Shown here: in pieces, positions 24,601-36,165 of the stretch | How the letters are laid out: each line of letters starts with the position of its first letter | Numbering within the stretch: the stretch's first letter is position 1 | Assembly: GCF_020085105.1 (NCBI RefSeq) | Contig: NC_058064.1 | Coordinates: forward strand, 11,624,501-11,688,500 | Source: Siniperca chuatsi | Lineage: Eukaryota; Chordata; Actinopteri; Centrarchiformes; Sinipercidae | Reading direction: 5' to 3' | Length of the DNA: 64,000 bases | The notes under the pieces: generated by a model | Told to the model about the DNA's origin: nothing | Database searches by the model: none | Seen by the model: only the letters and a program-made list of their open reading frames with translations | Program-made: the position numbers and the translations under genes

Positions 24601-26805
24601 GATACAATCATCACCAATTTTAGAACACTTCTTTTTTATTATTATTTTTTGGGGCTTTTTCCCTTCATATGACAGTGCAGCCAAAGACAGACGGGGGCAT
24701 GCAGCAAAGGGCCCCGGGCTGGATTCAAACCCGGGCCGCTGCGGTAAGGACTCAAGCTTTGGTACACGGGGCGCATGCTCTACCGGGTGAGCAAAACATC
24801 TATAAACCTCTTTCATGGTCCTACACTTAAAACTCAGACATGTTGATGACATAACATCTGCACATGTGTATATAATTTTGACTTCTGTGTGTGAGAGAGT
24901 TAAAATCTTCAGATATGTGTGTTGTACAGCTGAACACTGGAGGGCTCAGGCAGACCTCTCTGTGCCAGTCTAGTGACTCCAGCCTGGGCTGCTTTTACAG
25001 AATATTGTGTAACAATTTGTTTTTGCCAAGCTCAAAAAGGGGCTAAATCTAGACATGCAAGAATATGCCACAATAACAGAGATATAGTCCTGATGTTTGG
25101 ACATAAATATGACTTACTGTACTAGTAATACGGCTACACGGCTATTATTAGTCCCATAAGGGAAGCAGCAACTTAACAGACAAAAATATATGTAAGAATA
25201 ACTTGTGAGTAACCCAAAACATAACCTAAAGTACTTAATATTATAGGGTTCAACCTAGACTGCCTAACCAACAACATACTAAGCTATGGATTTTAACACT
25301 GGCCTAATGCACTGTTGAAAACTGCATAACTTGAAAGCCATTTACATTAATATAGGCTCTCTGGATAAGTATACATCTATATGGTCACCCTTCTTAGCAT
25401 CCATGTCCTGAAGACTGAGAGAGAAAGAAAGGGACAAAAAAGGAAAACAAAAATAATACTGTAGGTCTATTGAATGTCTTCTGTAAATGTCTTCTGTTAA
25501 AGTTTTCAGATTCACTTTGACTAACCCATTTTTAAGAATGTATTTTATTAATTTAGTTAATTTTCTGTAGTTTGTATACTGTTTGATTTGGGTCACTGTG
25601 TTTATTGTTGGCTTTTTGTTTGTGTATGTTGCATGTAAAATAGTCTATGTAAAACCCCCAAAAATAGATTATTAAAAATGAGTTATCCAAAACATATATT
25701 ATATATTTTCAAAAAAATCCAACAACATGTTATGTTAGCTCTTGAAATACCCTTATACCCATGAATATCACAGTTTATGTATTTTTAATTAGGTTTGGGG
25801 TGAAAAATACTTCTGAAAGCTAAGGTAATCTCCTTTATAGTGGATCTACTGTATTGTATATCACCGAGAAAAGTCTTTAAGACAACAACAATACAAGTCT
25901 GTCGCCCCATATTCATTATTTACATGGTAAAGGCCCCTTTAAATCCTCATCCACATAATTGCTACGCGGCTGCCCGCTCAAGGCCGGCGGGATGCAGCAT
26001 AATCATGAATGGCCAGTGCCTGGTCATGGATGCTTAACCTGTCGTGGTATTAAATGTGGTCAAGTGACGCGACATTTGATCGATGTATTTAATAATAGAC
26101 TTGTGGCCTATATTCTTATCTCCTTACTCAACACAAGCCCATGTTAAACCCGCTATTAAATATAACGTGCAACAGAGCGCCTCGCCCCCTCTGCGTTAGG
26201 AACATCAAGCTAACAGGAAGTAGAGGGAATTTGTCTTCAGAATAAGAGCTTTACTTTAACTTAAAGCAGTTTCGAATGGTGTTCTTAGTCGGTTGCTTTA
26301 TTTTGGAAGTCAGGACCGTTAGTCGTTTGTTGTTAATTGAAGCTACCTTGACAACGAGCCTTTTTCCTCCTTTCTCTACGTGCTCCTCAAACTAGCCTAA
26401 ACTGGATGGCCCAAGGCGCAGCAGCAGCAGCAGCAGCAGCAGCACGGAAACACAAACCAAAACAGTGGCATTGGGAGAAACAGAAAAACAGTGTAATTAT
26501 AGCTACACCTAGAAGGAGATGCCATAAATCACAACCCTTGGGTACTATTATTAAAGACTATTGTCAGTTGTATTCATAAATACCCCTGTGTTGTTTGAAT
26601 GACTGGGTGCAGATAGGGGATGACTAGGCCACAAAGTCATGCACAGCCCCTGTATATTGTTCATATGGTCCAGTATATATACATAACGTTACACTGCGGA
26701 ATCTCTTACCTCTTCTTCACGTTCATTCTTGAAGCACAGACATGCTGCTCGTTTCTTGAAGCCCTCGCCATCGTATGTCCTGGTCTGGTTCGGTTTGAGC
26801 TTCAT
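15605..26805 (-). CDS. nudt4: Diphosphoinositol polyphosphate phosphohydrolase 2 (Nudix)
   Basis: A cytosolic Nudix hydrolase that removes the beta-phosphate from inositol pyrophosphates (PP-InsP5, PP2-InsP4) and also cleaves diadenosine polyphosphates. Coding exons: 26710-26805, 18666-18776, 17173-17217, 16675-16762, 15605-15825. They have intact splice sites and total 186 codons plus stop, close to the 180-residue human NUDT4. The N-terminus MKLKPNQTRTYDGEGFKKRA is family-typical. The Nudix box spans exons 2-3: GGGMEPEEEPCGAAVREVFE then EAGV, fitting G-x5-E-x7-REUxEExGU with the metal-binding glutamates present. The segments QNQDRKHRTYVYVLTVTE and DEAIKVLQSHKPVHAEYL also match NUDT4. The C-terminal tail is variable (Pro/Thr/Ser-rich). 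Introns carry a SINE, microsatellites and MITE-like repeats. The choice of nudt4 over nudt3 rests on the N-terminus and tail. A teleost a/b paralogue cannot be assigned. Confidence 0.92.
17677..17703. repeat. Perfect short hairpin, 11-bp stem
   Basis: TGGTTGAGAAC, a five-base loop ACAAG, then GTTCTCAACCA: a perfect 11-bp inverted repeat. It lies in nudt4 intron 2 (between 17218 and 18665). It is too short for a miRNA precursor and may be chance or a remnant of a transposon end. Confidence 0.5.
18075..18155. repeat. (AT)n microsatellite passing into (ATTT)n
   Basis: About 64 bases of alternating A and T run from 18075 and are followed by TTTA units and a T-rich run. It is in nudt4 intron 2, the one between 17218 and 18665. 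Confidence 0.95.
21463..22008. mobile_element. Probable hAT-type non-autonomous element
   Basis: The left end GGTCCCAAACCTTTTTGACG followed by GTACCCCGCAG and the right end CCTACCCCTGGTTGGGAAT are roughly inverse, in the manner of hAT termini (xGGTTCCCAACC). The interior has an (AT)n run at 21597-21630 and repeated CAACCATTTAT/TTTTAGCTA words. There is no transposase frame. It is in nudt4 intron 1. Confidence 0.45.
21597..21630. repeat. (AT)n microsatellite
   Basis: About 34 bases of perfect AT alternation inside the putative hAT-like element of nudt4 intron 1. Confidence 0.9.
23380..23510. repeat. MITE-like repeat sharing words with 440-690
   Basis: Contains GGAGACCAAAACAGAGCTAA, the inverse of the sequence near 490-520, then a GCAGCTAAACTGCTCC block. 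It adjoins the long hairpin at 23515-23803 and may be part of the same element. Confidence 0.45.
23515..23803. repeat. Long near-perfect inverted repeat (hairpin)
   Basis: The left arm, from TGGCACTCTGCTTGTGGTGC through CCAGGAATCATGACCCAGTT and ACTCAAGATAATCCACACCT, is repeated as its reverse complement in the right arm with only a few differences. Arms are about 135-140 bp and the unpaired centre only about 15-25 bp around CTATTTTCTTTCTACTG. The structure lies in nudt4 intron 1 and would be transcribed with it. The arm sequence resembles a common teleost repeat, so a transposon origin is likely. Confidence 0.8.
24632..24792 (-). mobile_element. tRNA-derived SINE
   Basis: On the minus strand it begins GCTCACCCGGTAGAGCATGC (pol III A-box-like) and has GGGTTTGAATCC about 50 bases on (B-box). 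A non-tRNA body (CCCTTTGCTGCATGCCCCCG) follows, then an A/T-rich tail at about 24632-24653. It does not fold as a functional tRNA gene. The architecture is that of a teleost tRNA-derived SINE. It is inserted in nudt4 intron 1 in sense orientation to the gene. Confidence 0.8.
26418..26444. repeat. (GCA)9, i.e. CTG repeat on the nudt4 sense strand
   Basis: Nine uninterrupted GCA units about 270 bp into nudt4 intron 1. It is non-coding here: the exon 1 donor is at 26710. Confidence 0.95.
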
Positions 26806-27330
26806 TATGGTTTTATTCTGCCTCCTTTAGATATAACCGGCAAAAACAGAGGAGGGGGGCGGGGGGGAGTCCAACGAGTTAACAGCAAAGCCGCCGCATC
26901 GTTGTTGCTCTCTGCATCCGTGGTCCGAGATGGTCCGAGAATAGGAGGAGGAGGGGTTGTTGGAGAGATCCCAAGGTACCCGTCAGACTATCCTGGATTT
27001 ATGTTTTCCTAATAAAATCAGTGCGTCTGGATGATAAATGCAAGTCAAGGCTCCAGCTGCTGCCTGGGATTTCCAGTCGGCAATGTGTGAGCAGTCCCGC
27101 AGGCAGAGATCTTATGTAGACTACAGCCTACACAGGACAGCCCTCCTCTGCATCCATTTGCGCATGGCCGCTGACTCAGTACAATGAACTGGCAGACCGG
27201 AGTTTTACATATACAGATCACTCCTCTGAGGCAGGAATGTGCTCATTGGTTGGGTGAGTCTCAGTGGGTGGAGCTACAGTTCTGGTCTAAACAGTGATAA
27301 TAAACAAATGCGTAATTTGTGCTGATGTCC
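26806..27330 (-). promoter_or_regulatory. nudt4: Likely nudt4 5' UTR and promoter region
   Basis: The sequence just upstream of the nudt4 ATG includes a G-run (GGGGGGCGGGGGGG) near 26850-26867, which could bind Sp1/KLF-type factors. Local CpG density is higher than in the flanks. No TATA box was identified. The assignment is by position. Confidence 0.4.
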
Positions 27331-29744
27331 ACCAGACTGCTGCTGCAGAAGACGAGACCATTTGACAAGTAGATTTGTCCTGAGGATGTTCATGAAGAGG
27401 CCTAATCAACTATCTTTCATTTAGGACTGTTCTGTGCTATAGGTGCAATATCCACAATAACTGTTCACGTTGGTTAGGGCTGTAGCCAGGATTTTCGAAA
27501 TAATGAGGTAATGAGTTCCTCAAGAATACAATATCTCAGGTTTTATTTATTCCCCCCCCCCACAGGTTGCTACAATCCCCAAATTCCCAGAAAAAATGCA
27601 CATGATGAGACCTCAGTGTCTTTAATAGCTACAGCCTTGATGTGTGTGTGGAGCATAACTTGTAAAATGTTTTCTTAGTATGGATGGAGATGAAAAACAA
27701 TATCTTATAAATAGACAATGTAACAAGATTTATGCTACCAAGACAGTTTTACAATCTGAGCAGGAAATGCTAGTATTGTTAGAAAGACACTGTCAGTCAC
27801 TCTAGACATTATAGTCTAAATATCCTTACTGAGTTCCAAGTTTAATGCGACTAACGTAAATGAGAACGAAAATCAGAACACATCCAGGAAGAAGCAGAAA
27901 ACTATTTTTCGAAATAACATCATAGTAGGAAAAAGCACAGGTGTAAATAATAAAGTTAATGATGTCTGAATTCCATTTAGCTGCTTCACTTTCAGGGTAT
28001 TGTGCATGCTGGCTCACGTTCATGACTTAGTGGGACACTTGAAAAGAAAGTAGCCATAGTTATTAGTAACACCTGTGCTTTTGCTATGACAAGTCAACAT
28101 GTCTGCTGTGAAAAAGGCCAATTGTCAAAAGTGAAACATGATATAGACAGATCATCCTGGAAATGGAAGGTTGTTAGGTTCAGTCCCAACACATGCAATC
28201 CCTACCCTGCTTTGCACTATCTCAGTGGGCTATAAAGCACCAATTCTGAAGTCAAAGCTGTAAACTCTCCAAAATATGTTAAGAATGCCACATTAATCAT
28301 AACCCACCATGCTTGGGGGCCTCACCTCTCCTCGAATTATTAAGCCTCAGGCTCAACTCAGTATTAATGCCATTCCAGGCTCACAAGTAAAACCAGCCCT
28401 GTTATAAGCATGTGTCATGACACAGTCAGCCATGACACCTTTATTGCACTTTTATGGGAGTTCCACATTTCAAGTTCCACCTTTTATTTGCTGAAGGAAA
28501 GCTAAAATGTACACGTTACATAGTTACATGCAAGTTTTTTTGCGGGTTGATCCAGTGTGTTGGGAAATCAGTCAGCGACTCCCATCTTTCCTAGAATTTA
28601 CATCATAACTGAGGTTGTTTTCTGAGTGTCAGTCCCAATGAGTGTGAACAAAATAGGGAAGAGGTATTTACACAGTCATTTAAGCACATTTTGAAGGTGT
28701 TTTGACTGAAATATTTGAGGTTTGTGAACATTTGGTGATTTAACTTAGGGTCAGAGGTGTCAGTGTTGCAGTACAGTCTGTTTTAGGGGAAGTTGTCACT
28801 GTGAATAAGCACCCACTCCTAGCTGCTCCTCCTGACTAAGCACATTAGATTCTCAAATCTAATTAGTCTCAAATCATATCTGATGGCGCTCCCATGTTGT
28901 CGCTGGGTTCATGTTAAACTCATATAATTTAAGGTGAATGAATAATTCCATCCCTTTCTTCTTTAACCACTCCACAGGTGGGGTTTTGGAAACTGTGATT
29001 GCATTGTAAGCAGCTGTAACTTATTAACTGATTAAATGTATTCACTGTTTCAATGATCAAATGAAAATAAAGGTTAGTGGTGACACATTTTCTGAGGTAA
29101 CATCTGTGTCCAGGTGCTTTAACATCCTCCTTCGCCTTCAGTTCACCTTTGACCTACAGGCTGATGATGACCCACATGTTGTAACTCCCCAGATAACATC
29201 AAAAGCCAAATGACTTTCAGGAGACAAAGATCGATCAGAGAATGAGATTGATCAAAGTGGGTCAAAGAGTGAGACAATCTCCATGTTTGTGAAGATAATC
29301 AAATGTTGTTGCCAGTGATTCTTTATCTGGTCTGCCCGCCTACTTTCAGGCTATGGTAGACAATATGCTGGCCAAATGTGACAACACAATGTAGTATCAT
29401 AATTCCCTTCAACTTGTACGTAGCTGGCTCTGCGTATGCATATTGGTGGAGGTATAAGATGGACGTACAAAATAAAATACTCTAAATGTAAATATTTAGT
29501 CAAATAATGTATTTCTTTTTGGAAAAGTATTTTATTTGAGACAGCCAGATATGCACAGAACATATAGTCTCTCGCATAAAGAACGGGTAATCACTTAATA
29601 ATAAAAACAGCTTAGGAGATCGGACACACACACACACACTTAGATTACAACACACTCAAGAAGGAAAACACTGAGCATTAAGCATTATATAACAAGTGTT
29701 CATTAATCTTGATCAGAAATAATGGCCATCAAAAACAAAGTGCT

Positions 29745-30212
29745 TCCTGTAGCGCCACCATGAGGCTCACATTTGTGCTTTTTGTTGAAATCTCTCAACA
29801 ACTATTGGATGGATTGCCATAAAATCTGGTACACACATTCATGTTCCCCTCAGGATGAATTGTAATAACTTTGGTGATCCCTTAACTTTTCAGCAAGAGC
29901 CATAATCAGATCAAAATGTCAATTTTTCCAATACTTTTCTGTTTATGACTACCTTTTGACTTATGAAAACCTGCAACACAAATTACCTTCCCATCAGCCT
30001 CAGCATGCTGTTTAGTGATAATAAGCAAATGTTAGCATGCTAACATGCTAAACTAAGATGATGGTAAACATTATTGCTATACATCAGCATCTTAGCATTT
30101 ACATTGTGAGCATGTTAGCATGCAGACGTTAGAGTTTAGCTCAAAGCACTGCCGTGCCCAAGTACAACTGACAGAACAGTGCTGCTAGCGTAGCTGTAGA
30201 CTCTTAGTTGCA
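29745..30212 (+). repeat. GCTAACATGCT-family dispersed repeat, longest copy
   Basis: It begins TAGCGCCACCATGAGGCTCA, continues CAACAACTATTGGATGGATT and AGGATGAATTGTAATAACTT, then a run of GTTAGCATGCTAACATGCTA words and ends GTAGACTCTTAG. Copies in inverse orientation lie at 37850-38170 and 39625-39850, with a short one at 2453-2525. It is a widespread teleost repeat from memory. The superfamily is not determined. Confidence 0.7.
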
Positions 30213-33200
30213 TTGCTGTTGGTTTCTCTCTTCATGTGCAGCAACTGAAATCTTACATAGATTTACTGAAAATCATTGGGAGTGGTTTTGAGATTGCAAA
30301 ATTAACTGATGAGATCACTAGTGGTGTCATGGGACTAAACCAAACTGAAAAGAAAAGGTCCTCACATGTTAATCCCAATAACACTTTTCACCCTTGTTTA
30401 CCCCCTGGTTGCACATCTTGAGTAAATGGTGGAGATAACTGCTCTCCAGATAGCTCAGATGCAGTGATGAAAAAATCACTACATGTGCAAGTCATGTTAT
30501 CATTTTAACAACAGCGGTCATCACCTGAATGTGATGGAAATACAATATGCCTGCAGGGCATTGTGTTACTGGGAGTCATACAGCATCATCATCTTGTTTT
30601 AGCATTAGACTGATCTGATTATGATGTGATTACTTGAATGATAATTGCAGCCAATGACAAATAGTGTATATAAAGAAAACAGTAATCAAGTTAGAAATAC
30701 ATAAAATAACAGGTTACTTATTGAGTTCCTTATGAAGATATACACACAAACAAAAACAGACATCCACATGATGTAGAAAATTGATAAAAGGGAGCAAAGA
30801 ATATAAAAATGAACTGTTTCTTGATATGCATTTCTTGAAATAATGGCTGTGGTTAGCTGTAGATGATAGCGAATGTTTAAATGAACATGTGGATTGCTAT
30901 ATATAGCTCAGGTAACTGTATATTTGATGGATTAAGAGGTAATCTAAGTCCAAAAGTGATCATCAGATTATATAAGTGAGTCTGAACATTTTGCAGGATT
31001 ACAGGATTAGTACACTTTTAGACGATTTGTATCAATGCTATCAGGGTTAGTAAGATATGTTAGAAAATTAATGTATTTATAGAACTGTAATGTCATTTGC
31101 ACATAATATATGTTAAGCAATTTATAATGGACTAAAAGTAGAATCTTGGTCCCGAATATAACAACAGATGCTCAGTCATGTTATCATCTTAATGGCATCA
31201 GTCACCTCTGAGGAAAATATATCTTTCTGTCATCGTGCTACTTGAATTGGTTTATCATCATCTTCTTGCATAGCAAAGAAGGGCAATTAAGAGGTCTCCT
31301 TTTAGCTGAGGTGTGAGAGGAATAGAAGGATCCAGTTTCTCCTGGCTCGCATCGAGATAGATGGAGGAACGAAAGGAGCCAGAGCTGCACGTCTGCCTAT
31401 CGCTGTCCTCACTTTATCAGGAGAGTCAGAGGACATCTGCTTCCTGACAACACAACACGACTCAAACTACACATAGTAACACACACAAACTATTACACAC
31501 ACAAAAACATGTGCCACATATAGTCAATACAGTATGTACACAGATATCCAGTGTACACAAGTAGTTACATCTATACAGATACACACCCACAGATAGAAAC
31601 ACTCTCACACACGTGGAGTGTAGTCTTCCTCTTTATTTGCCTGACTCCGATTACACGTATAAAATCCTGAGCTGATTAGCTCACCCATAAGTCTCTTCTT
31701 TGACCTCAGCGCCGAGCCTTCAGACATGAGGCATGTGAGGGTATGGCTTCTGGCCAGACAGGGAAAATTAGAGCCACAAAGCTGAAATGCCTTCTAACAC
31801 AAAATTCTGACCAACGACAATGAGGCATCATTTATTCCCTCCTAAATTTAGTGCATGGATAATCATGCAGTAGCTATCAGGCTAATTTTAGATTGGGCCA
31901 TCTGTTTTCCAGTAACATCTCCATTATTAGAGACTTCAGCTTAAGATTAAGCTTTAAACTCAGCCTTCCCATGCATATTTACTATGACAAACAAAGATAG
32001 GACAGTTGTTTGCAGGTATTCGGGGTGAGGTGAATGTTTTCATGGGATGGAGCTCATCCAATGATGAAGTGAGCTCCTGACAGCCGGCCAAGGCTGCTAA
32101 GATGGATGTGAGCTGCTGTCACTGTTGAATATAGCGCCTGTGACGCCTCTGTAAATGGATCTATGCCCTCCCTAAAGGTGGAGAACCTGAGCCTTTCTGC
32201 TTTATCCTGAGCCTAGTTTTAGCTTCATCAGAAGTTACATTTTCAAGAAATGTTGATATCTTCAACTTAATTTAAGTAATGCTAGTTTATTGTTAGCTAG
32301 CTACGTGGTGGTTAAATGTACAAAACATCAGGGTTGCAGCGCAAAAGACACAGTTTGCGTGGCTTTAGTTGACAGAGCCACACACACACAGACCTCTCCA
32401 AAATCACAAAATACCTTTAATGTATGTTGAGTTTTGCCTCACTCACATTGCTCTACAAACAATCAAATAATTTGTTAAATTGCGGCTGTCCTTTGGTTGG
32501 GTTCTGAGCTCCATCAAAGCCGTCAAGTCATTTTTAGTAAAGTAAAAGTCTGATCCGTTTACTTTCCAAAACATTTTTCTGTCCTGTCAAGTTTATTTTT
32601 ACGGGAAGTCTCACAGCATTTTGATAAACTCTTTCCAGAATCAGTGCCCAACACAACGGAGCTAAATAGATAATCCACTGAATTGTCTACAAAAAGAAAC
32701 AGTCTGTACGAAACTATCCACAGTGAGGTCTGTTGGTAGTGTACAGTGAGTTTATCAGAGTTTTTTTGTTGAAAACAGCTGCAACTGGAAATGAAGCTGA
32801 GAAGAGCGGTGAGACTGAACCAACACATACAGTACTGCTGCTCAGATTAGGACGCCTGGCATGAACATTAGCATTAACAACTATAAAATGAGTGCTAAAT
32901 ACAGTTGCAACTGTATGGAGAAGGTCTGAATGACAGCAGCCTTTTTCCAGTCTGGGCCCCATTGGAAAACAACTCACATCAAACATCTCTCTTTATACAG
33001 TTTATACAACAGAATAAATACAGGTCTCAAGGCTGCAAATGCAAGACTGACGTTGGTTGTGAGGGCTGAAGGACACAATGGGTGATTGTTGGTTCATATT
33101 AAAGCCTGTCATGATAGACTCAACATGGGTAAACATCACTTAGGGATGAATTACCCAGCGCAATCAGAAAGACAGGGACAAATAGGGTGGGGTCATAGCT

Positions 33201-34229
33201 TTTGTTTCATCAGCAGATTAATATAAAAAAGAGAATGTAAATAAATAACATTAAAGAATATAAGTGGAAACATATTTCTTGATACTCTAAATATAGAATA
33301 AAGACTTCACTATGTAATGCCATTGTTAACTACTGCTGCTCAGACTGTTGCGGCTACCTGCGGGCAAATGTTCCTGATGTACAATGATGCCTCTTTCTCC
33401 TTGAGGTAGAACAAAAACACAGACACTCTATAATCATGTGAAGATTAGGCTTTAAGGGGCATAAACAAAGCCAGACAGTGACAGTGTGATTGCCAGAATG
33501 TGGGAAAGTAGTCTGAGACAAAGCCCCACAGTGATGATGACACACACACAGGCTGAAAAAGATGTCATTCACCTAAACAGGTAGGTTAAAACTCAAAAAC
33601 GCAACTGCGGCGAGTCCTGTGGCAGTGACTGCAGACGAGAAAGAGGAAATCAAACTTCCACTCATACCTGAGAGCTGCCCTGAACAACACTGTCATCTCT
33701 TTTTCAAGTCCCTCTCATCACACACTCATTTAGACTACACTGCTCCAGTAAGATACTTTGAGAGACAAGGATAGCCTCGGGGTGTTTAACAGAGGGACCA
33801 AATCACAGTTACTGACTTAAGCGCTGCTGTGGGTAACAAAAACAAAATGTTTATTGTTATATGCTAAAGGCAAGGAGATAGATTGAGAAGTTTTAAATCT
33901 TTAAGGATTAGCAGGATGTGAAAGAAAATCCAGTCATAGTCCAATATTGAACTTTCATCTGTGTAGGTGAGGAAGCTTTTTTTATGTCCAAAAATATAGC
34001 TCAAAACTCAGAACAAGAGAAAACTTGAGTACTAAAGAACTTCACAAAGAAGCCAACTGTCCAAAAAACATAGTTTACTTACAGACTGGAAGTGACAAAA
34101 GGTGTTACAAAAAAAAAAACAGAAAAAGAAAATGTTTTGCTCTAGAGACCATCATCAGTTCTGCTTTTGAAAGCAAAAGCAGGAAAAACCTATAAGTAAT
34201 GAAGCATGGGCCAACAAAAAAAATAAGCC

Positions 34230-34455
34230 ATTATGGTGTTCAATAATGTGTGCTCTGGCAGGCCTTGTTTTGTTTTGCCCTCATGCTGAAGTTTGCAAGG
34301 GCAGGAAATAGAGTGGGTGACACTGGATGAACTACATGAAAATCATTCATTGAATTAATGGAGTTCAAACATATATTTTATTTCCTGCCCTTACAGAATG
34401 TGGGCAAAACAGCCAGACCTGTCAGAACGCGTTATTGAACACCTCATTGCCAACA
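34230..34455. repeat. Imperfect hairpin element, about 225 bp
   Basis: The left arm GGTGTTCAATAATGTGTGCT, then CAGGCCTTG and GCAAGGGCAGGAAAT, pairs with the right arm ATTTCCTGCCCTTAC ... CAGACCTGTCAGA ... GCGTTATTGAACACC. Arms are about 75-85 bp and clearly diverged. Confidence 0.65.
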
Positions 34456-35394
34456 GAAGGCAAGTCTCACATGTACCCCGACATCTTTGAGAAGCTGGTC
34501 ACCCCGTCTCAGTACGTATTCTGTTGTCTTTCAACAAATACATTAATCTGAAGACAGACAATACAGAGTGATAACATAGACTCATATTGTACCTTAAAAC
34601 CTTTATATTCTGCTGGTCTTGATGAAGAAATGAAACAAAAATCTTCAATATCTGTACTATTACACATACACTCTTGTGAATGTATTGCCATTTATGACAT
34701 TGTTCTGTTCTTATTCCTTTTTCTTCAACTGGATGACTTTGTTTAGCCCAATGGTGACTCATTTGCTCTTGCTATTTTAGTTTCTATATTTCCTGGAGTT
34801 GTTTTTGTGCTAGTAAAACGTAGGACACTCTCTTGACCAAAAAGTTTTCTGTTTGGTAACTTCTTTTTAGCATTTTGTCACTTCTAAAGTATGTTATTGT
34901 ATGATTTAGTCTCTTTTTAGAGTTTGTTTCTTTATAGTGTGCATGTTCCTTAATTTTTTCCTTCTTGTCAAATCTCCCAGTTTCCTCAGAGGCCCTGGAC
35001 ACATAAAGCCTATTATGTGTATGTTATTTGATTGAAAACAAAGGGTAATGATGGGGCAACACATTTAAAGATAGCAATGAGGCAAAACTATTTAGTAATA
35101 GTATAGTAATATTTTGGTAACAATATGCTAAACTGCTAACAATAAAATGGTTGTATCAGTGCACTATTTGGATTAAAAAATGGTAATATGGTTACATTAA
35201 TGTAATAACCTGATAATAATGATAATTAATTATATATTATAGGCTACTATCAGAAAGTACCTTCAAAATCACATGAAAATTCTTGAAAGGCAAAATTGGC
35301 AATTACCATATTATAATGCTGAAATTCATCCTCCCTTGTGTTCCAAACACTCCCTTTTGTTTCAAGGAACAAATTGTACCTGTACAAATTCTAT

Positions 35395-36165
35395 GTTTTA
35401 TGCTATGACTTGTTACCTGGAAAGACTTGCGGTAGTTTCTGTGTAATAACCATGAATCAGGGCTGCAAAATGCTGAACTACCTGTTTATATTTAATTTCA
35501 TGGTAAAGAGGCATAATGATTACCTGGAAACACTTGTGGTAGTTTCTGTGATAACACAGCGTGGATCGAAACACCATTGCCTATAATGCTGTGATTGCAG
35601 AGGTCCGTTTGGTAGCTGACAGTGAGGAGAAAGCTAGGGTTCCACCCTTTACAGGTGGCTCTCTCCTAAAATAGTCAAAAGACATGAAGATTTTCCTTGA
35701 TGGTGAGCCAACTTTGAGAGCGAGAATAGAAAAGAACAAAGTGGAGAGAGAGTTCTTGCCCATCTCGTACAAAGTCAAAGGCAACAAGGTGGTGATGGGA
35801 TTTGTCTTGTTTGTTTGTTTGTTTTAACTTTTTTAGGAAATTATTGTTTTATTTTCAGGCGTGGTAGAGGTTTTTAAGAGGTTGCGGTGATTTTGCTGTT
35901 TGTTTGTATCCAAATCATCCATTCATGTTATGTAAGGTAAACAATGGTAAATATCCCAATAAAAATACATGTTCATAAAAGGCATTCCTTTGAAGTTTGA
36001 AAAGTAAAACATGTACAAGGCATCAACAGTATCAAATATGTTGAGTTTAAAGTAATGAGAAATGAAATATAAACAGGTAGGTTAGCATTTTGCAGCAGTG
36101 ATTCATGATTATTACACAGAAACTACCACAAGTGTTTCCAGGTAACAAGTCACAGCATTTCTACC
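35395..36165. repeat. Inverted repeat arms flanking a 0.5-kb spacer
   Basis: The segment 35395-35500 (GACTTGTTACCTGGAAAGAC, GTAGTTTCTGTGTAATAA, CTACCTGTTTATATTT) recurs as its reverse complement at 36060-36165. A partial direct copy of TACCTGGAAACACTTGTGGT lies at 35521-35550. The outer flanks are rich in GGTAATA/TATTACC words on both sides (35090-35230 and 36230-36345), so the whole element may span about 35090-36365. The spacer holds the coding-like segment listed next. Confidence 0.6.
35555..35827 (+). pseudogene. Unidentified once-coding segment with one in-frame stop
   Basis: This frame reads AVIAEVRLVADSEEKARVPP, FTGGSLLK, then a TAG at 35672-35674, then MKIFLDGEPTLRARIEKNKV, EREFLPISYKVKGNKVVMGF. 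Composition is protein-like: mixed charged and hydrophobic residues, no low complexity, and the frame is kept across the stop. It runs out in a TTTG-repeat tail. I do not recognise the family. Its place between inverted-repeat arms suggests a transposon-encoded protein, but a captured exon is also possible. No function is assigned. Confidence 0.4.

Noticed and set aside
24632-24792. Possible functional tRNA gene
   Set aside because: Only the A- and B-box-like parts are present. There is no acceptor-stem pairing and the sequence continues into a SINE body.
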